Assembly: GCA_964390905.1 (NCBI GenBank)
Contig: CAYMLO010000030.1
Coordinates: 1-64,000 of the forward strand
Source: JAFGLZ01 sp964390905
GTDB lineage: Bacteria > Planctomycetota > Phycisphaerae > UBA1845 > JAFGLZ01
Direction: 5' to 3'
DNA length: 64,000 nucleotides
Made by a program: the position numbers and the translations under genes. Positions 34,610-42,838 of this stretch are shown piece by piece; the stretch's first letter is position 1; every line of letters begins with the position of its first letter. The notes under the pieces are model-generated. The model was not told the DNA's origin. It searched no databases and saw only the letters and a list, made by a program, of their open reading frames with translations.

Positions 34610-35059
34610 CGGGGCATCCCCGCCGGAAGGCGGCGGTTCCGGGGCGGCCTGGGGGCCCGCGCTTGGCGCCGCGGGACCGTCGGCCGGCGCTTGTTGGGCG
34701 GCCATCGTGAAGGCCCACCGCAACCGACTGACCAGCGACTTGATGGTCTCGGCCTCTTCCTTGCTCAGGTTGCCGTGCGTCTTGACCTCTAGCTCGGCGA
34801 TCATGTCGACGTAGAGCTTGGCCGCCGCCGGGTTGCCCGGGATGGTACGTCCATCAGGCAGCTGAGCACCGCCCAGGGCGACGACGGCCTGCTGGGCCAA
34901 CAGGTCGAGCAGATCGAGGAACAGCGACCCCCGAGCCTCGCCCGCCTCCTTGGCGGCCTGGTCCTTCTCAGCCTCTTGGGCGAGTCGCTCCTTCTCGCGC
35001 TGGGCCTCGGCCTTCCAGTCGTCGTCTGCAATGATCTTGGGTTCGTCTTCGTCAGGCAT
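34601..35059 (-). CDS. DUF1844 protein
   Basis: Encodes 152 aa from ATG 35059 with AGGAG 7 nt upstream. A charged N-terminal helix (DWKAEAQREKERLAQEAEK) leads into the DUF1844 core (LFLDLLDLLAQQAVVALGG ... NPAAAKLYVDMIAELEVKT ... LSKEEAETIKSLVSRLRWAF). The tail is Pro/Ala-rich. The family is small, soluble and uncharacterised. Promoter candidate at 35101-35128. Confidence 0.88.
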   Translation of the reverse strand: MPDEDEPKIIADDDWKAEAQREKERLAQEAEKDQAAKEAGEARGSLFLDLLDLLAQQAVVALGGAQLPDGRTIPGNPAAAKLYVDMIAELEVKTHGNLSKEEAETIKSLVSRLRWAFTMAAQQAPADGPAAPSAGPQAAPEPPPSGGDAPSS

Positions 35060-35100
35060 CGGGGTCTCCTAGCAGTTGTCGAGGACGCATCCTTGTCCCA

Positions 35101-35128
35101 ATCCTACCTGACTGCCTGACAGAGTCAA
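35101..35128 (-). promoter_or_regulatory. Promoter candidate for the DUF1844 gene
   Basis: On the minus strand TTGACT (35128-35123), a 16-bp spacer, then TAGGAT (35106-35101). Initiation near 35094 gives a leader of about 35 nt. Confidence 0.5.
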
Positions 35129-35304
35129 CGTCGGTCGGGGCGGCGCCCGGGCGGGTCGTCGCGATCGCAGCCGAAATCCTGCTTGCATCCGCCGAGGATC
35201 GGCGGACAATCCAGTTTCCCATCGGCAGGACCATGGGCGGACACGACGGCGGGTCGTGTCGCCGCAAGACGGGTCTGCATGGGCAAGGCAAGGATGGGCG
35301 AGCC

Positions 35305-37626
35305 ATGAACCTTGGGTTTCCAACCGGTACGGTGTTGCTCACGGGATGTCTGCTTCTGACGACCGCGGCCACGTTGCGGGCCGCAGGGATGGAGCTGCCG
35401 TCGGGACCGACGCCGCCGGCGCTCTCGGCGCCACACTTTCCCAGTCGGATGCATACCTTCATCTGGCGGAACTGGGAGTGGGTGGCGCCCGAACGGATGG
35501 CCAAGGTCCTCGGCTGCAAGCCGGACGAGGTCCTCGCCGTCGGCCGGTCGATGGGGCTGGTCGATCCGCCGCCCGTTTCCGACGACCAGTGGCGGCGAAG
35601 CTACATCACCATCATCCGTCGGAACTGGCACCTGCTGCCCTATGAACAGTTGCTCGAACTGCTCGGCTGGGACGCCGCCGAGCTGGCCTATGCATTGAAG
35701 GAGGACGATTTCCTGTACATCAAGCTCGGCCGGCTCAAGCCGAAGGCCGACCTTCTCCGCTACCAGCCTCCCACCGACGCGCAGAACGCCCGCGCCAAGG
35801 TCATCGCCGGCATCGTAGCGGAGACCTTCGGCGAGGCGATCGCGCCGACCGGCGAGGAGCGGTTCGCGTTCGTCAAGCAGCTCAGCCAGGTTGCGGACGC
35901 CCCCCCGCGCGGGCCGTCAGGCAAGAAGCCCGCCGCGGGTAAGGAGCGGCTCAAGGTGAGGTACCTCTACTCCTACTTCGCGCTGTACGGCGACCCGCTG
36001 GCCGAGCCGGAGATCGACCCGTATCCGGAGGGCTACCTCCAGAAGCTGTCCGCCCTGGGGGTAAATGGCGTGTGGATGCAGGCGGTCCTGAACAAGCTCG
36101 CGCCGTCGAAGGACTTTCCTGAGTTCGGCGAAGGATGGGAGAAGCGCCTGGCCAACCTGCGGAAGCTCGTCGAGCGGGCCAAGCGACATGGCATCGGCAT
36201 CTACCTGTACTTCAACGAACCGCGAACGATGGACAGGGCGTTCTTCAAGAGACACAAGGACATCCGCGGCGTGGCCGAGGGCGACCAGATCGCCATGTGC
36301 GTCTCCACGCCGAAGGTCCAGCGGTTCTTGGGCGATGCGACCGAGCACATCTTCAAGAACGTTCCCGACCTGGCCGGCGCGTTCACCATCTCGGCCTCGG
36401 AGAACCTGACCAACTGCTGGTCACACCACCACGGGGAGCGATGCCCGCGCTGCTCGAAGCGCAAGCCGCACGAGGTCATCGCCGACACCAACCGCGCCAT
36501 GGCCGAAGGCGTGTGGCGGGGCAGCCCGAGCGCCAAGTTCATCGCGTGGGACTGGGGGTGGCGCGACGACTGGGTCGACGGCATCTTGAGCTCCTTGCCC
36601 AAGAACTGCTGGTTCATGAGCGTCAGCGAATGGAGCCTGCCGATCGAGCGCGGCGGGGTGAGGACCGTCGTGGGCGAGTACAGCCTGTCGGCAGTCGGCC
36701 CGGGCCCGCGGGCCCAGCGCCATTGGGCGATCGCCAAGAAGTACGGCCTGCGTACGGTCGCGAAGCTCCAGATCGGCAACACGTGGGAGATGGCGGCCAC
36801 CCCGTACGTGCCGGTCCTCGAGCTGAACGCCGAGCACGGTCGGAACCTCACGAAGCTGGGTCTGGATGGGGTGATGCTGGGTTGGACGCTGGGCGGCTAC
36901 CCCTCGCCGAATCTCGAGGTGATCAGCCAATTCTACGGAGCCGAAACGCCGTCGATCGACGAGGCGATGCACCGCGTCGCCCGAAATCGATTCGGCGATC
37001 GCGCCGCCGACGAGGCCGTCAAGGCTTGGAAGGCCTTCAGCACGGCCTTCCGGGAGTATCCGTACCATGGTGCGCTGCTCTACAACGCCCCGCACCACTG
37101 GGGACCGGCCAACCCGCTCTACATCGAGCCGACCAAGTACAGGGCCACCATGGTCGGCATCCCCTATGACGACGTGAAGGGGTGGTGTGCGGTCTATCCG
37201 GCCGAGGTCATGGCCGGTCAGTTCGAGAAGCTGGCGGCGATCTGGAAGGACCAGGGGCTGGTCCATCTCCGCAAGGCCCGCGAGCTGACCGACGACGCCC
37301 ACCGCCCGACCATCGACAGCGAGTTGCGCGTGGCCGAGGCCATCTACCGCCACACCAGGAGCGTCGCCAACCAGGTGCGATTCGTCCTGGCCCGAAGGGC
37401 CCTGGTGGACAAGCCGTCCCCCGACAAGGCACCGGCGGCGAAGGCCGCCATCGCCAAGATCGCCCGCGAGGAGCTCGAGCTCGCCAAACAGCACTACCAC
37501 CTGACCCGCCAAGACGCGCGGATCGGCTACGAGGCGACCAACCACTACTGGTACGTGCCCCTCGACCTGGTCGAGAAGGTCATCAACTGCCGCCACGTCC
37601 TGGACGACTGGCTGCCCGCGCGATAG
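35305..37626 (+). CDS. Large secreted glycoside-hydrolase-like protein
   Basis: Encodes 773 aa from ATG 35305, which opens a signal peptide (TVLLTGCLLLTTAATLRAAG). Residues about 45-150 form two helical repeats with the Trp-rich pattern FIWRNWEWVAPERMA / TIIRRNWHLLPYEQL. A TIM-barrel region follows (LGVNGVWMQAVLN, HGIGIYLYFNEPRTM, AFTISASENLTNCWS) reminiscent of GH20-type hexosaminidases, though the Asp-Glu pair of that family is not assignable with certainty. The C-terminal 150 residues are helical. Secreted; a glycan-degrading role is inferred from fold and context. Confidence 0.65.
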   Translation: MNLGFPTGTVLLTGCLLLTTAATLRAAGMELPSGPTPPALSAPHFPSRMHTFIWRNWEWVAPERMAKVLGCKPDEVLAVGRSMGLVDPPPVSDDQWRRSYITIIRRNWHLLPYEQLLELLGWDAAELAYALKEDDFLYIKLGRLKPKADLLRYQPPTDAQNARAKVIAGIVAETFGEAIAPTGEERFAFVKQLSQVADAPPRGPSGKKPAAGKERLKVRYLYSYFALYGDPLAEPEIDPYPEGYLQKLSALGVNGVWMQAVLNKLAPSKDFPEFGEGWEKRLANLRKLVERAKRHGIGIYLYFNEPRTMDRAFFKRHKDIRGVAEGDQIAMCVSTPKVQRFLGDATEHIFKNVPDLAGAFTISASENLTNCWSHHHGERCPRCSKRKPHEVIADTNRAMAEGVWRGSPSAKFIAWDWGWRDDWVDGILSSLPKNCWFMSVSEWSLPIERGGVRTVVGEYSLSAVGPGPRAQRHWAIAKKYGLRTVAKLQIGNTWEMAATPYVPVLELNAEHGRNLTKLGLDGVMLGWTLGGYPSPNLEVISQFYGAETPSIDEAMHRVARNRFGDRAADEAVKAWKAFSTAFREYPYHGALLYNAPHHWGPANPLYIEPTKYRATMVGIPYDDVKGWCAVYPAEVMAGQFEKLAAIWKDQGLVHLRKARELTDDAHRPTIDSELRVAEAIYRHTRSVANQVRFVLARRALVDKPSPDKAPAAKAAIAKIAREELELAKQHYHLTRQDARIGYEATNHYWYVPLDLVEKVINCRHVLDDWLPAR

Positions 37627-37641
37627 GCGGAGCGGGAGGGA

Positions 37642-38739
37642 TCAGCTGATGTTCGTTTCTTTGATCAGGCCTTGGGTCTTGTAGGCCTTCCAATCGCGCT
37701 GGCCGAAGCGCTTGAGGGCGGGGTCCTGGCCGAACTTGGCCTCGGCCAGCTCGAGGTACTTCAGCCGGGCCGGGTCGCGCTCGAGCAGGTTCTCGTAGCA
37801 CCAGGCGTCGCAGGCCACCTGGTCGAGGGCGGCGACGAGCGTGTGGGCGGGTTTCAGGTCGCTCCGCCGGCCCCCCGTCGGGCCGCTTCGCATCAACACC
37901 CGCGTGCCATCCGCGATGATGAGCGTCGGGCTAATCACCAGCCCCAGGTCGCTGACGATGTTGTCGATGGCCTGATGGAACTGATCGCGCCGGCCGCCCA
38001 GCAGGCCGTACCAGTTCTTCATCGAGATCGACGCGGAGCACAGGTTGTGGTCCTTGACCGTCGGCAGGCCGATGACCTTGTCGGCCTGGGCAATGGGCTT
38101 CCAGAAGATCGGCCACTTCCCCAACGACTCGCCGCGGAGCGGGTCGGGTTTGCCTGGGCGGACCTCGACGTTGACGAAGTCCGGCTGGCTGGGCAGCATC
38201 ACCTCGGCGCCGGCCCGCTGGGCGGCCTGCTGGATCTTGGACTTCTGAAACGCCGTGGCCGGCGTGGCGATGGGGTTGTCGGCCACGATGACGCGGGATG
38301 CGCCGGCGGCGATGCATTCGCGGACGACGGCCTCGACCACCGCGGGGCTCGTCGTCGCCCCGATCGATGGCGAACTGGCGAACCCGACGTTCGGCTTGAC
38401 CAGCACGACGTCGCCCGATCGGACGAATCCGGCCATCCCGCCGTAGGGTTGCAGCGCAGCCGACACCATCTTGGCGACGTCTTGGCCGCGGGCGATGCTC
38501 AGCCGAGGAAGCGATTCGGACACCGCACGGTCATATACGTCCGCCAGGTAGTTCTCCAAGCGATGCGCCTGATGACGCGGCAGACCCCGATCGCCCGTCT
38601 TGTCATACAACAGCCAGTAGCCGACCGCGCCAACACCGGCCAGTCCGACGGTCGCACCGACACGAAGCGCGTCGCGCCGCGACAGGCCGCCCGCGTCGGC
38701 CACGCCCTTGCTTGAAACATCACCGTCCGCCGTAGACAT
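37642..38739 (-). CDS. DUF362 domain protein, Tat-exported
   Basis: Encodes 365 aa from ATG 38739 with GAGG 6 nt upstream. A twin-arginine signal (LSRRDALRVGATVGLAG) leads into the DUF362 domain: VLVKPNVGFASSPSIGATT, IVADNPIATP, IGLPTVKDHNLCSASISMKNWYG and LIIADGTRVL. No CxxC ferredoxin motif follows, unlike some relatives. The gene lies 56 bp after a DUF6599 gene, a combination I recall from Planctomycetota and Acidobacteriota. Function unproven. Confidence 0.82.
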   Translation of the reverse strand: MSTADGDVSSKGVADAGGLSRRDALRVGATVGLAGVGAVGYWLLYDKTGDRGLPRHQAHRLENYLADVYDRAVSESLPRLSIARGQDVAKMVSAALQPYGGMAGFVRSGDVVLVKPNVGFASSPSIGATTSPAVVEAVVRECIAAGASRVIVADNPIATPATAFQKSKIQQAAQRAGAEVMLPSQPDFVNVEVRPGKPDPLRGESLGKWPIFWKPIAQADKVIGLPTVKDHNLCSASISMKNWYGLLGGRRDQFHQAIDNIVSDLGLVISPTLIIADGTRVLMRSGPTGGRRSDLKPAHTLVAALDQVACDAWCYENLLERDPARLKYLELAEAKFGQDPALKRFGQRDWKAYKTQGLIKETNIS

Positions 38740-38795
38740 CAGCCACCTCGCCTCGCCAAGGTTGCGGTACCTCACATGGGGTCTGCGGGCCAGCC

Positions 38796-39848
38796 CTACT
38801 GTAGCTCGTCGCGGAAGGCTACTGCGTGCTTCTGGGCGACCTTCAGGTCCTCCGCGCCGTTGACGCCGCCCACAAGGGGACCCTTGCAGAACACCACGTC
38901 GAACATCTCTAACGCCTCGCCCGTGATCGTCTGGCCTTGCGGACTGTCCTGGCGCGAGATGAGCTTGCCGTGCTTGGTCAGGTACGCGGCGTACTTCTCG
39001 AGCAGCGCCCGGGCTGCCTCCGGGCTGGCGGCGCGGTGGATGAACAAGGTGTAGACCTTATCGCCGTCCCGGTAGTCGGACCGGAAGATCTCCCGTAGGA
39101 AATCCAGGCTGAACCCGTTGACCCGCTCGTACCCCAAACCGCTCGGACTCCGCCCCGCCTCAGGCAGGATCTGGTCGCCCCACAGCGGCGCGCCGTTGTC
39201 GGAGATCCTGGCGGCGATCTGCTCCGCCAGGCCGGCCAGCACGTCCGCGTCCGCGTCGGTCACCGCGTCGCCGGTCATGAGCTGGACGTATTGAGCGCCT
39301 TTCCAGAAGAACAGGCTCTGCTCCGCCCGGTAGCCGCCGCGACCGGTCTTGATCGCCGGCATGCCCTCGGCGAACTCGGCCTTGTAGCAGCCGAAGGCGT
39401 TGAGGGTCTCGCCCTGGTGGTACACGTAGACGTCGACGTATCGGTCCTCGTTTTTGCCGTGCCGGTACGTGCCGAACGTCATCCCGACCAGGCCGTAGTC
39501 GATGTACAGCGACGCCCGACCATTGATCTTCTCGTGCACGTTGTCGGGCGTGAAGGACTGCACATCAGCCGGCCCGGCCCACCCATCCTTGGCGAGCTTG
39601 GGCAGGTCGAACGCCTGATACGCCACCGACTTGGCGCCGCCCCCGGTGTCGGGCAACCGGCCTGCCGGCGACTCGGCGGCCGTCGACGCGTCGATCTGGC
39701 CCACCCCTTCCGTCCGGACCGTCAGCGCCCGACCAAACGCGACGCCCAGTCCCGCCAATACAACCAGCACCACCGCACCGATGGCCTTCTCAGTCTTCGA
39801 GACCTGCTCTCTTGACCGGCCATACCGTCTGGCAAAGAACGTCGGCAT
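38796..39848 (-). CDS. DUF6599 family membrane-anchored protein
   Basis: Encodes 350 aa from ATG 39848 with AGGAG 9 nt upstream. An N-terminal transmembrane helix (AIGAVVLVVLAGLGVAFG) anchors an exported domain with the family pattern HEKINGRASLYIDYGLVGMTFGTY, DVYVYHQGETLNAFGCYKAE and GYRAEQSLFFWKGAQYVQL. This repeated arrangement (motif near 105 and again near 255) is typical of DUF6599. Forms a two-gene unit with DUF362. Activity unknown. Confidence 0.75.
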   Translation of the reverse strand: MPTFFARRYGRSREQVSKTEKAIGAVVLVVLAGLGVAFGRALTVRTEGVGQIDASTAAESPAGRLPDTGGGAKSVAYQAFDLPKLAKDGWAGPADVQSFTPDNVHEKINGRASLYIDYGLVGMTFGTYRHGKNEDRYVDVYVYHQGETLNAFGCYKAEFAEGMPAIKTGRGGYRAEQSLFFWKGAQYVQLMTGDAVTDADADVLAGLAEQIAARISDNGAPLWGDQILPEAGRSPSGLGYERVNGFSLDFLREIFRSDYRDGDKVYTLFIHRAASPEAARALLEKYAAYLTKHGKLISRQDSPQGQTITGEALEMFDVVFCKGPLVGGVNGAEDLKVAQKHAVAFRDELQ

Positions 39849-40164
39849 CGCGGGAACTCCTGCAGCCCGCCCACAAACCAGATTGCACGGGCCCCGTCCT
39901 TCTCGGAGGCCCGCGGAACGCGGGCGTTCGAGAAGGGCGGGGGACAGACTCCTCGGCGGCACGCCCCCGGCCTGGACGCGTCAGTCCCCCACCCTCGCCC
40001 CGCGAACAGCTATCGCTGTCGGAGGGCGAGGATGGGGGACCCCCATACCGGGTCGCTCGAGCGCCTGTACCGCAACGCATCGCTGCGCTACGTCTTCAGG
40101 TATACCCCCAGGAAGTGCGCCGGGCAAGGGGCGGACGGTGGCTGCCTGGTTAGGAAGATGATCT
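39849..40164. other. Intergenic region with long hairpin, 316 bp
   Basis: Lies between the end of a lipoprotein gene and the start of DUF6599 (both minus). A 17-bp inverted repeat with one mismatch (39984-40000 and 40024-40040) brackets a 23-nt loop that itself folds, and a small CCCGC/GCGGG hairpin sits near 39909-39923. The long hairpin may end transcription of the lipoprotein gene. No ORF is supported. Confidence 0.5.
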
Positions 40165-41013
40165 CTACGGATTGGGGTCGGCCACGACCTCCACACGACC
40201 GGGGGCCCGGAAGAACGGCTCGGTCCCGTCCAGACCGAGCGTCGTCAGCCTGCCCACGAGGATGTAGGTGTTCGGCTCGATAAGATGGCCGTTGGGATCC
40301 CCGTCATCGAAGACCGTCCCGTTGAAGTTGAGCGAGTCTACGAGACCCGGAGCCGACACGAAGAGGTCGGGGAACACCGCTCCGTTCGGGTCGATCCAGG
40401 CCACGTCGTCGTTGTCGTTCGGGTCGACCACGAAACCGATGAACAGACGGGTGTTCGTACCGAAGTTCCGCAGCTCCTGTTCCCACTCGATGAGCAGACC
40501 GGCCGACTGAGCGATCTGCGTATCGACCGCCGGCGTCGTGAACCGCATCGGCACGACGACGGCCCCGACCGACGTGTCCGTGTCGACGTCGCCCGCCCCG
40601 TCGTCGGTCTTGTATTCCACGGTGTAGTAGCCCACCCGGATCAGCGCGCTGTTGGCGTCCAGACCGGTGAATTCCCACTCGTCCGCCGTGCCGTCCGCCA
40701 CCGCATCAATCCCCGAAACCAGATCGACCGAGGGGTAGTTCGGATCGACGTGGATCAGGCGCAGAGACACCGTCGGCTGCGTGCCGGCCACTTCGACGTC
40801 GTTCCAGCGGATGATCAGGGGGTTCCCGTCCAGACCGAGGACCAGCGCGGTCTCGGGGAAGACGGCCCAGATCGCCGCGGACGTCGGCACGGGCCAGATG
40901 TAGGCATCATTGGGAGCCGGGATCGGGGTGCACCCCGACCCCCACCATGCCAGAACCGTCAGCCCGACCCAACGGCATGTCGTCCGGGCGCGTCGTTTCG
41001 CATCTGACCCCAT
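40165..41013 (-). CDS. Lipoprotein of unknown function
   Basis: Encodes 282 aa from ATG 41013 with GAGG 10 nt upstream. The signal peptide ends in a lipobox (WWGSGC). The mature part is beta-rich and acidic, with repeats of the form DPNxND and strands such as SALIRVGYYTVEYKT that suggest Ig-like folds. No enzymatic motif. A promoter with consensus TTGACA lies at 41106-41135. Divergent from another lipoprotein gene. Probably membrane-anchored on the periplasmic face. Confidence 0.7.
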   Translation of the reverse strand: MGSDAKRRARTTCRWVGLTVLAWWGSGCTPIPAPNDAYIWPVPTSAAIWAVFPETALVLGLDGNPLIIRWNDVEVAGTQPTVSLRLIHVDPNYPSVDLVSGIDAVADGTADEWEFTGLDANSALIRVGYYTVEYKTDDGAGDVDTDTSVGAVVVPMRFTTPAVDTQIAQSAGLLIEWEQELRNFGTNTRLFIGFVVDPNDNDDVAWIDPNGAVFPDLFVSAPGLVDSLNFNGTVFDDGDPNGHLIEPNTYILVGRLTTLGLDGTEPFFRAPGRVEVVADPNP

Positions 41014-41341
41014 CTGAATCCGTCCTCGATTTCGTTGGTTGCCGGTCCCTCGCTGACCTGCGCTGTCCATATCATCGGTTCGACAGACCCGTCCTCGCCC
41101 CTCTAATCCTAGGTTGCCCTGAGCACGCATGTCAAGCAGTCGAATCTATAAACCTATAACAAACAAAAACTTAAGGCTATCCCCCCTGCAACGAGAGGCC
41201 CAGGCAGGGCCAAATCAACTGCAGCAAACGCCGCCGTCCGGTCGATTCTTGAACAGAACGTTGATCCCGGGGTCGGGTGCGCCTATACGCCATTGGGGGG
41301 TGGTCCGTCTGGTCGCACCGCATCGGAGCGAGGGAAACGCT
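41014..41341. other. Divergent intergenic region, 328 bp
   Basis: Separates two lipoprotein genes. It has a minus-strand promoter (41106-41135) and, just beside it, an AT-rich patch (41143-41175) with TATAAA at 41147-41152 that could be the -10 of a plus-strand promoter, without a good -35. The remainder is the leader of the 41342 gene; nothing else was seen. Confidence 0.45.
41106..41135 (-). promoter_or_regulatory. Promoter candidate with consensus TTGACA
   Basis: On the minus strand TTGACA (41135-41130), an 18-bp spacer, then TAGGAT (41111-41106). Initiation near 41099 gives a leader of about 86 nt for the lipoprotein gene. Confidence 0.5.
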
Positions 41342-42478
41342 ATGGGTCGGAATCGCCGCCGAATCGTCGGACCTACGGGCGCAGTCCCGATCGTCTGCCT
41401 GGCGCTCGCGGTCAGCCTGAGCCCCCCGGGCTGCACCGAAGAAGCCTGGATCAACGCCACCCGCCCGCTGGGAGATTCCCTCCTGCCCAGTGTCGGCGTG
41501 GCTCGGACCGGCTTCCTCTACGACCCGAACTCTCCTGGGTTGTACAGCTTCTCCACTCCGGGAAGAGGCGACCTCGGCATCGGATTCATCAACAGGACCC
41601 CCTACCGGGCCATCGGGACGTTTGGCGGATATGATCCGCAGGACCAGGACACCTTCGTCGGTCTCGGGCAGCTGGGGGTCACGGCGGAGTTGGAGCTGGA
41701 ACCCAACAGTGCCGGCCGCGTCTGGGCCATGCCCGTCACCCGCGCGTTCTCCATCGGCGGGAGGCGATTGATCGATCTAGTGCTGGACAACGATCTCCAC
41801 CACGAACTCTTCGTCATCTATCGATTCCCCGTGCCGTTTCCCAGCGCCGTGCTGAACTCGACCATCTTCCAGTTTGTGCCCACGGGAGATCTGCTGTACG
41901 AGGGCATCGGTTTCAGCGGGGCCCCCTTCGACGATCCCCAGCGATGGGTGGCCACAGAGGGAACCGCCCCGCCGATGGTCGTGAGCCTCGGCGTGGACTA
42001 CCGCAGCGACGACATCCTCATCTTCGACTTCGTGGAGGACGCCAACTCCCCCGGCGGATTCGCGATCGAGTTCAGGACGGCCTCCGATCTGGGCGTCGAT
42101 CGTGACCGGCTCGTCGAGCTCTCGGTGAGCGAGCGCCTCAGGTACCTCGAGGGGTTCGGTCTGGAGAGACTTACCTTCGAGTTGCTCACCACCTTGGGAC
42201 TCTCGAAGCAGACCGCCCTGTTCGCGTCCTCGCCCGGCGTTCCGTCAGCCGACCCGGAACTGACGATCACCAACGGCGTGTCTACGATGCTCACCTTGTC
42301 CTTCACCGGCCCGCAGTCTGTCATCACCACGATCGCCGCGGGCGGGACGGAGACCCTCGTGCTCACGCCCGGAGAGTACCAGTTCATCGCTGCGCACGAA
42401 GGTGTATCAGCACCGTTCGTGGGAACGCAGACGTTCGACGCCGGGTTCACCTACACCGCAACGTTCGTCTTCAACTAG
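41342..42478 (+). CDS. Lipoprotein of unknown function, beta-rich
   Basis: Encodes 378 aa from ATG 41342 with AGGG 8 nt upstream. The N-terminal signal ends near SPPGC, an imperfect lipobox. The body is predicted beta-rich, with a C-terminal Ig-like segment (STMLTLSFTGPQ ... GEYQFIAAHEG ... FDAGFTYTATFVFN). No recognised domain. It diverges from the other lipoprotein gene and is followed by a 360-bp gap before miaB, which converges on it. Confidence 0.65.
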   Translation: MGRNRRRIVGPTGAVPIVCLALAVSLSPPGCTEEAWINATRPLGDSLLPSVGVARTGFLYDPNSPGLYSFSTPGRGDLGIGFINRTPYRAIGTFGGYDPQDQDTFVGLGQLGVTAELELEPNSAGRVWAMPVTRAFSIGGRRLIDLVLDNDLHHELFVIYRFPVPFPSAVLNSTIFQFVPTGDLLYEGIGFSGAPFDDPQRWVATEGTAPPMVVSLGVDYRSDDILIFDFVEDANSPGGFAIEFRTASDLGVDRDRLVELSVSERLRYLEGFGLERLTFELLTTLGLSKQTALFASSPGVPSADPELTITNGVSTMLTLSFTGPQSVITTIAAGGTETLVLTPGEYQFIAAHEGVSAPFVGTQTFDAGFTYTATFVFN

Positions 42479-42838
42479 GACACCCGCACGATCATGCCAT
42501 GGGGCAAGGCGCGCCTCGTTGGCGGACCCCTCAGTCCTCCCTGGGGTGCTTCCGCGCCTTTCGTCGCGCCGTGTGCTAGCCGGAAAAAAAAGACGACGCA
42601 GGTCCCGCCGAGTGTCGACTGAATACTCCAGGCGACGCCCGGCGATGGGCCCTGCGCCATCGGTGGGGGGAGGAGGGCAGTAGATCTTGAAAAGCCGCCG
42701 ACGCGTCGGCGACGTTGCTCACGCGTTGCTTCCGTTACTTATACGCCCCGCGCGACAACGGGTTCACACGAAAAGCGGGAACCCGTCCGATCATACAACT
42801 CCTGACATTACCGGACATTATATTAGGATTAAATCGCG
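42479..42838. other. Convergent intergenic region, 360 bp
   Basis: Lies between two convergent stop codons. It includes an A8 run after CTAGCCGG (near 42583), a self-complementary CGCCGACGCGTCGGCG (42696-42711), and an 8-bp stem with a 13-nt loop (42758-42765 and 42779-42786). An AT-rich stretch adjoins the miaB stop. Any of the stems may help terminate transcription; no gene is supported. Confidence 0.45.
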
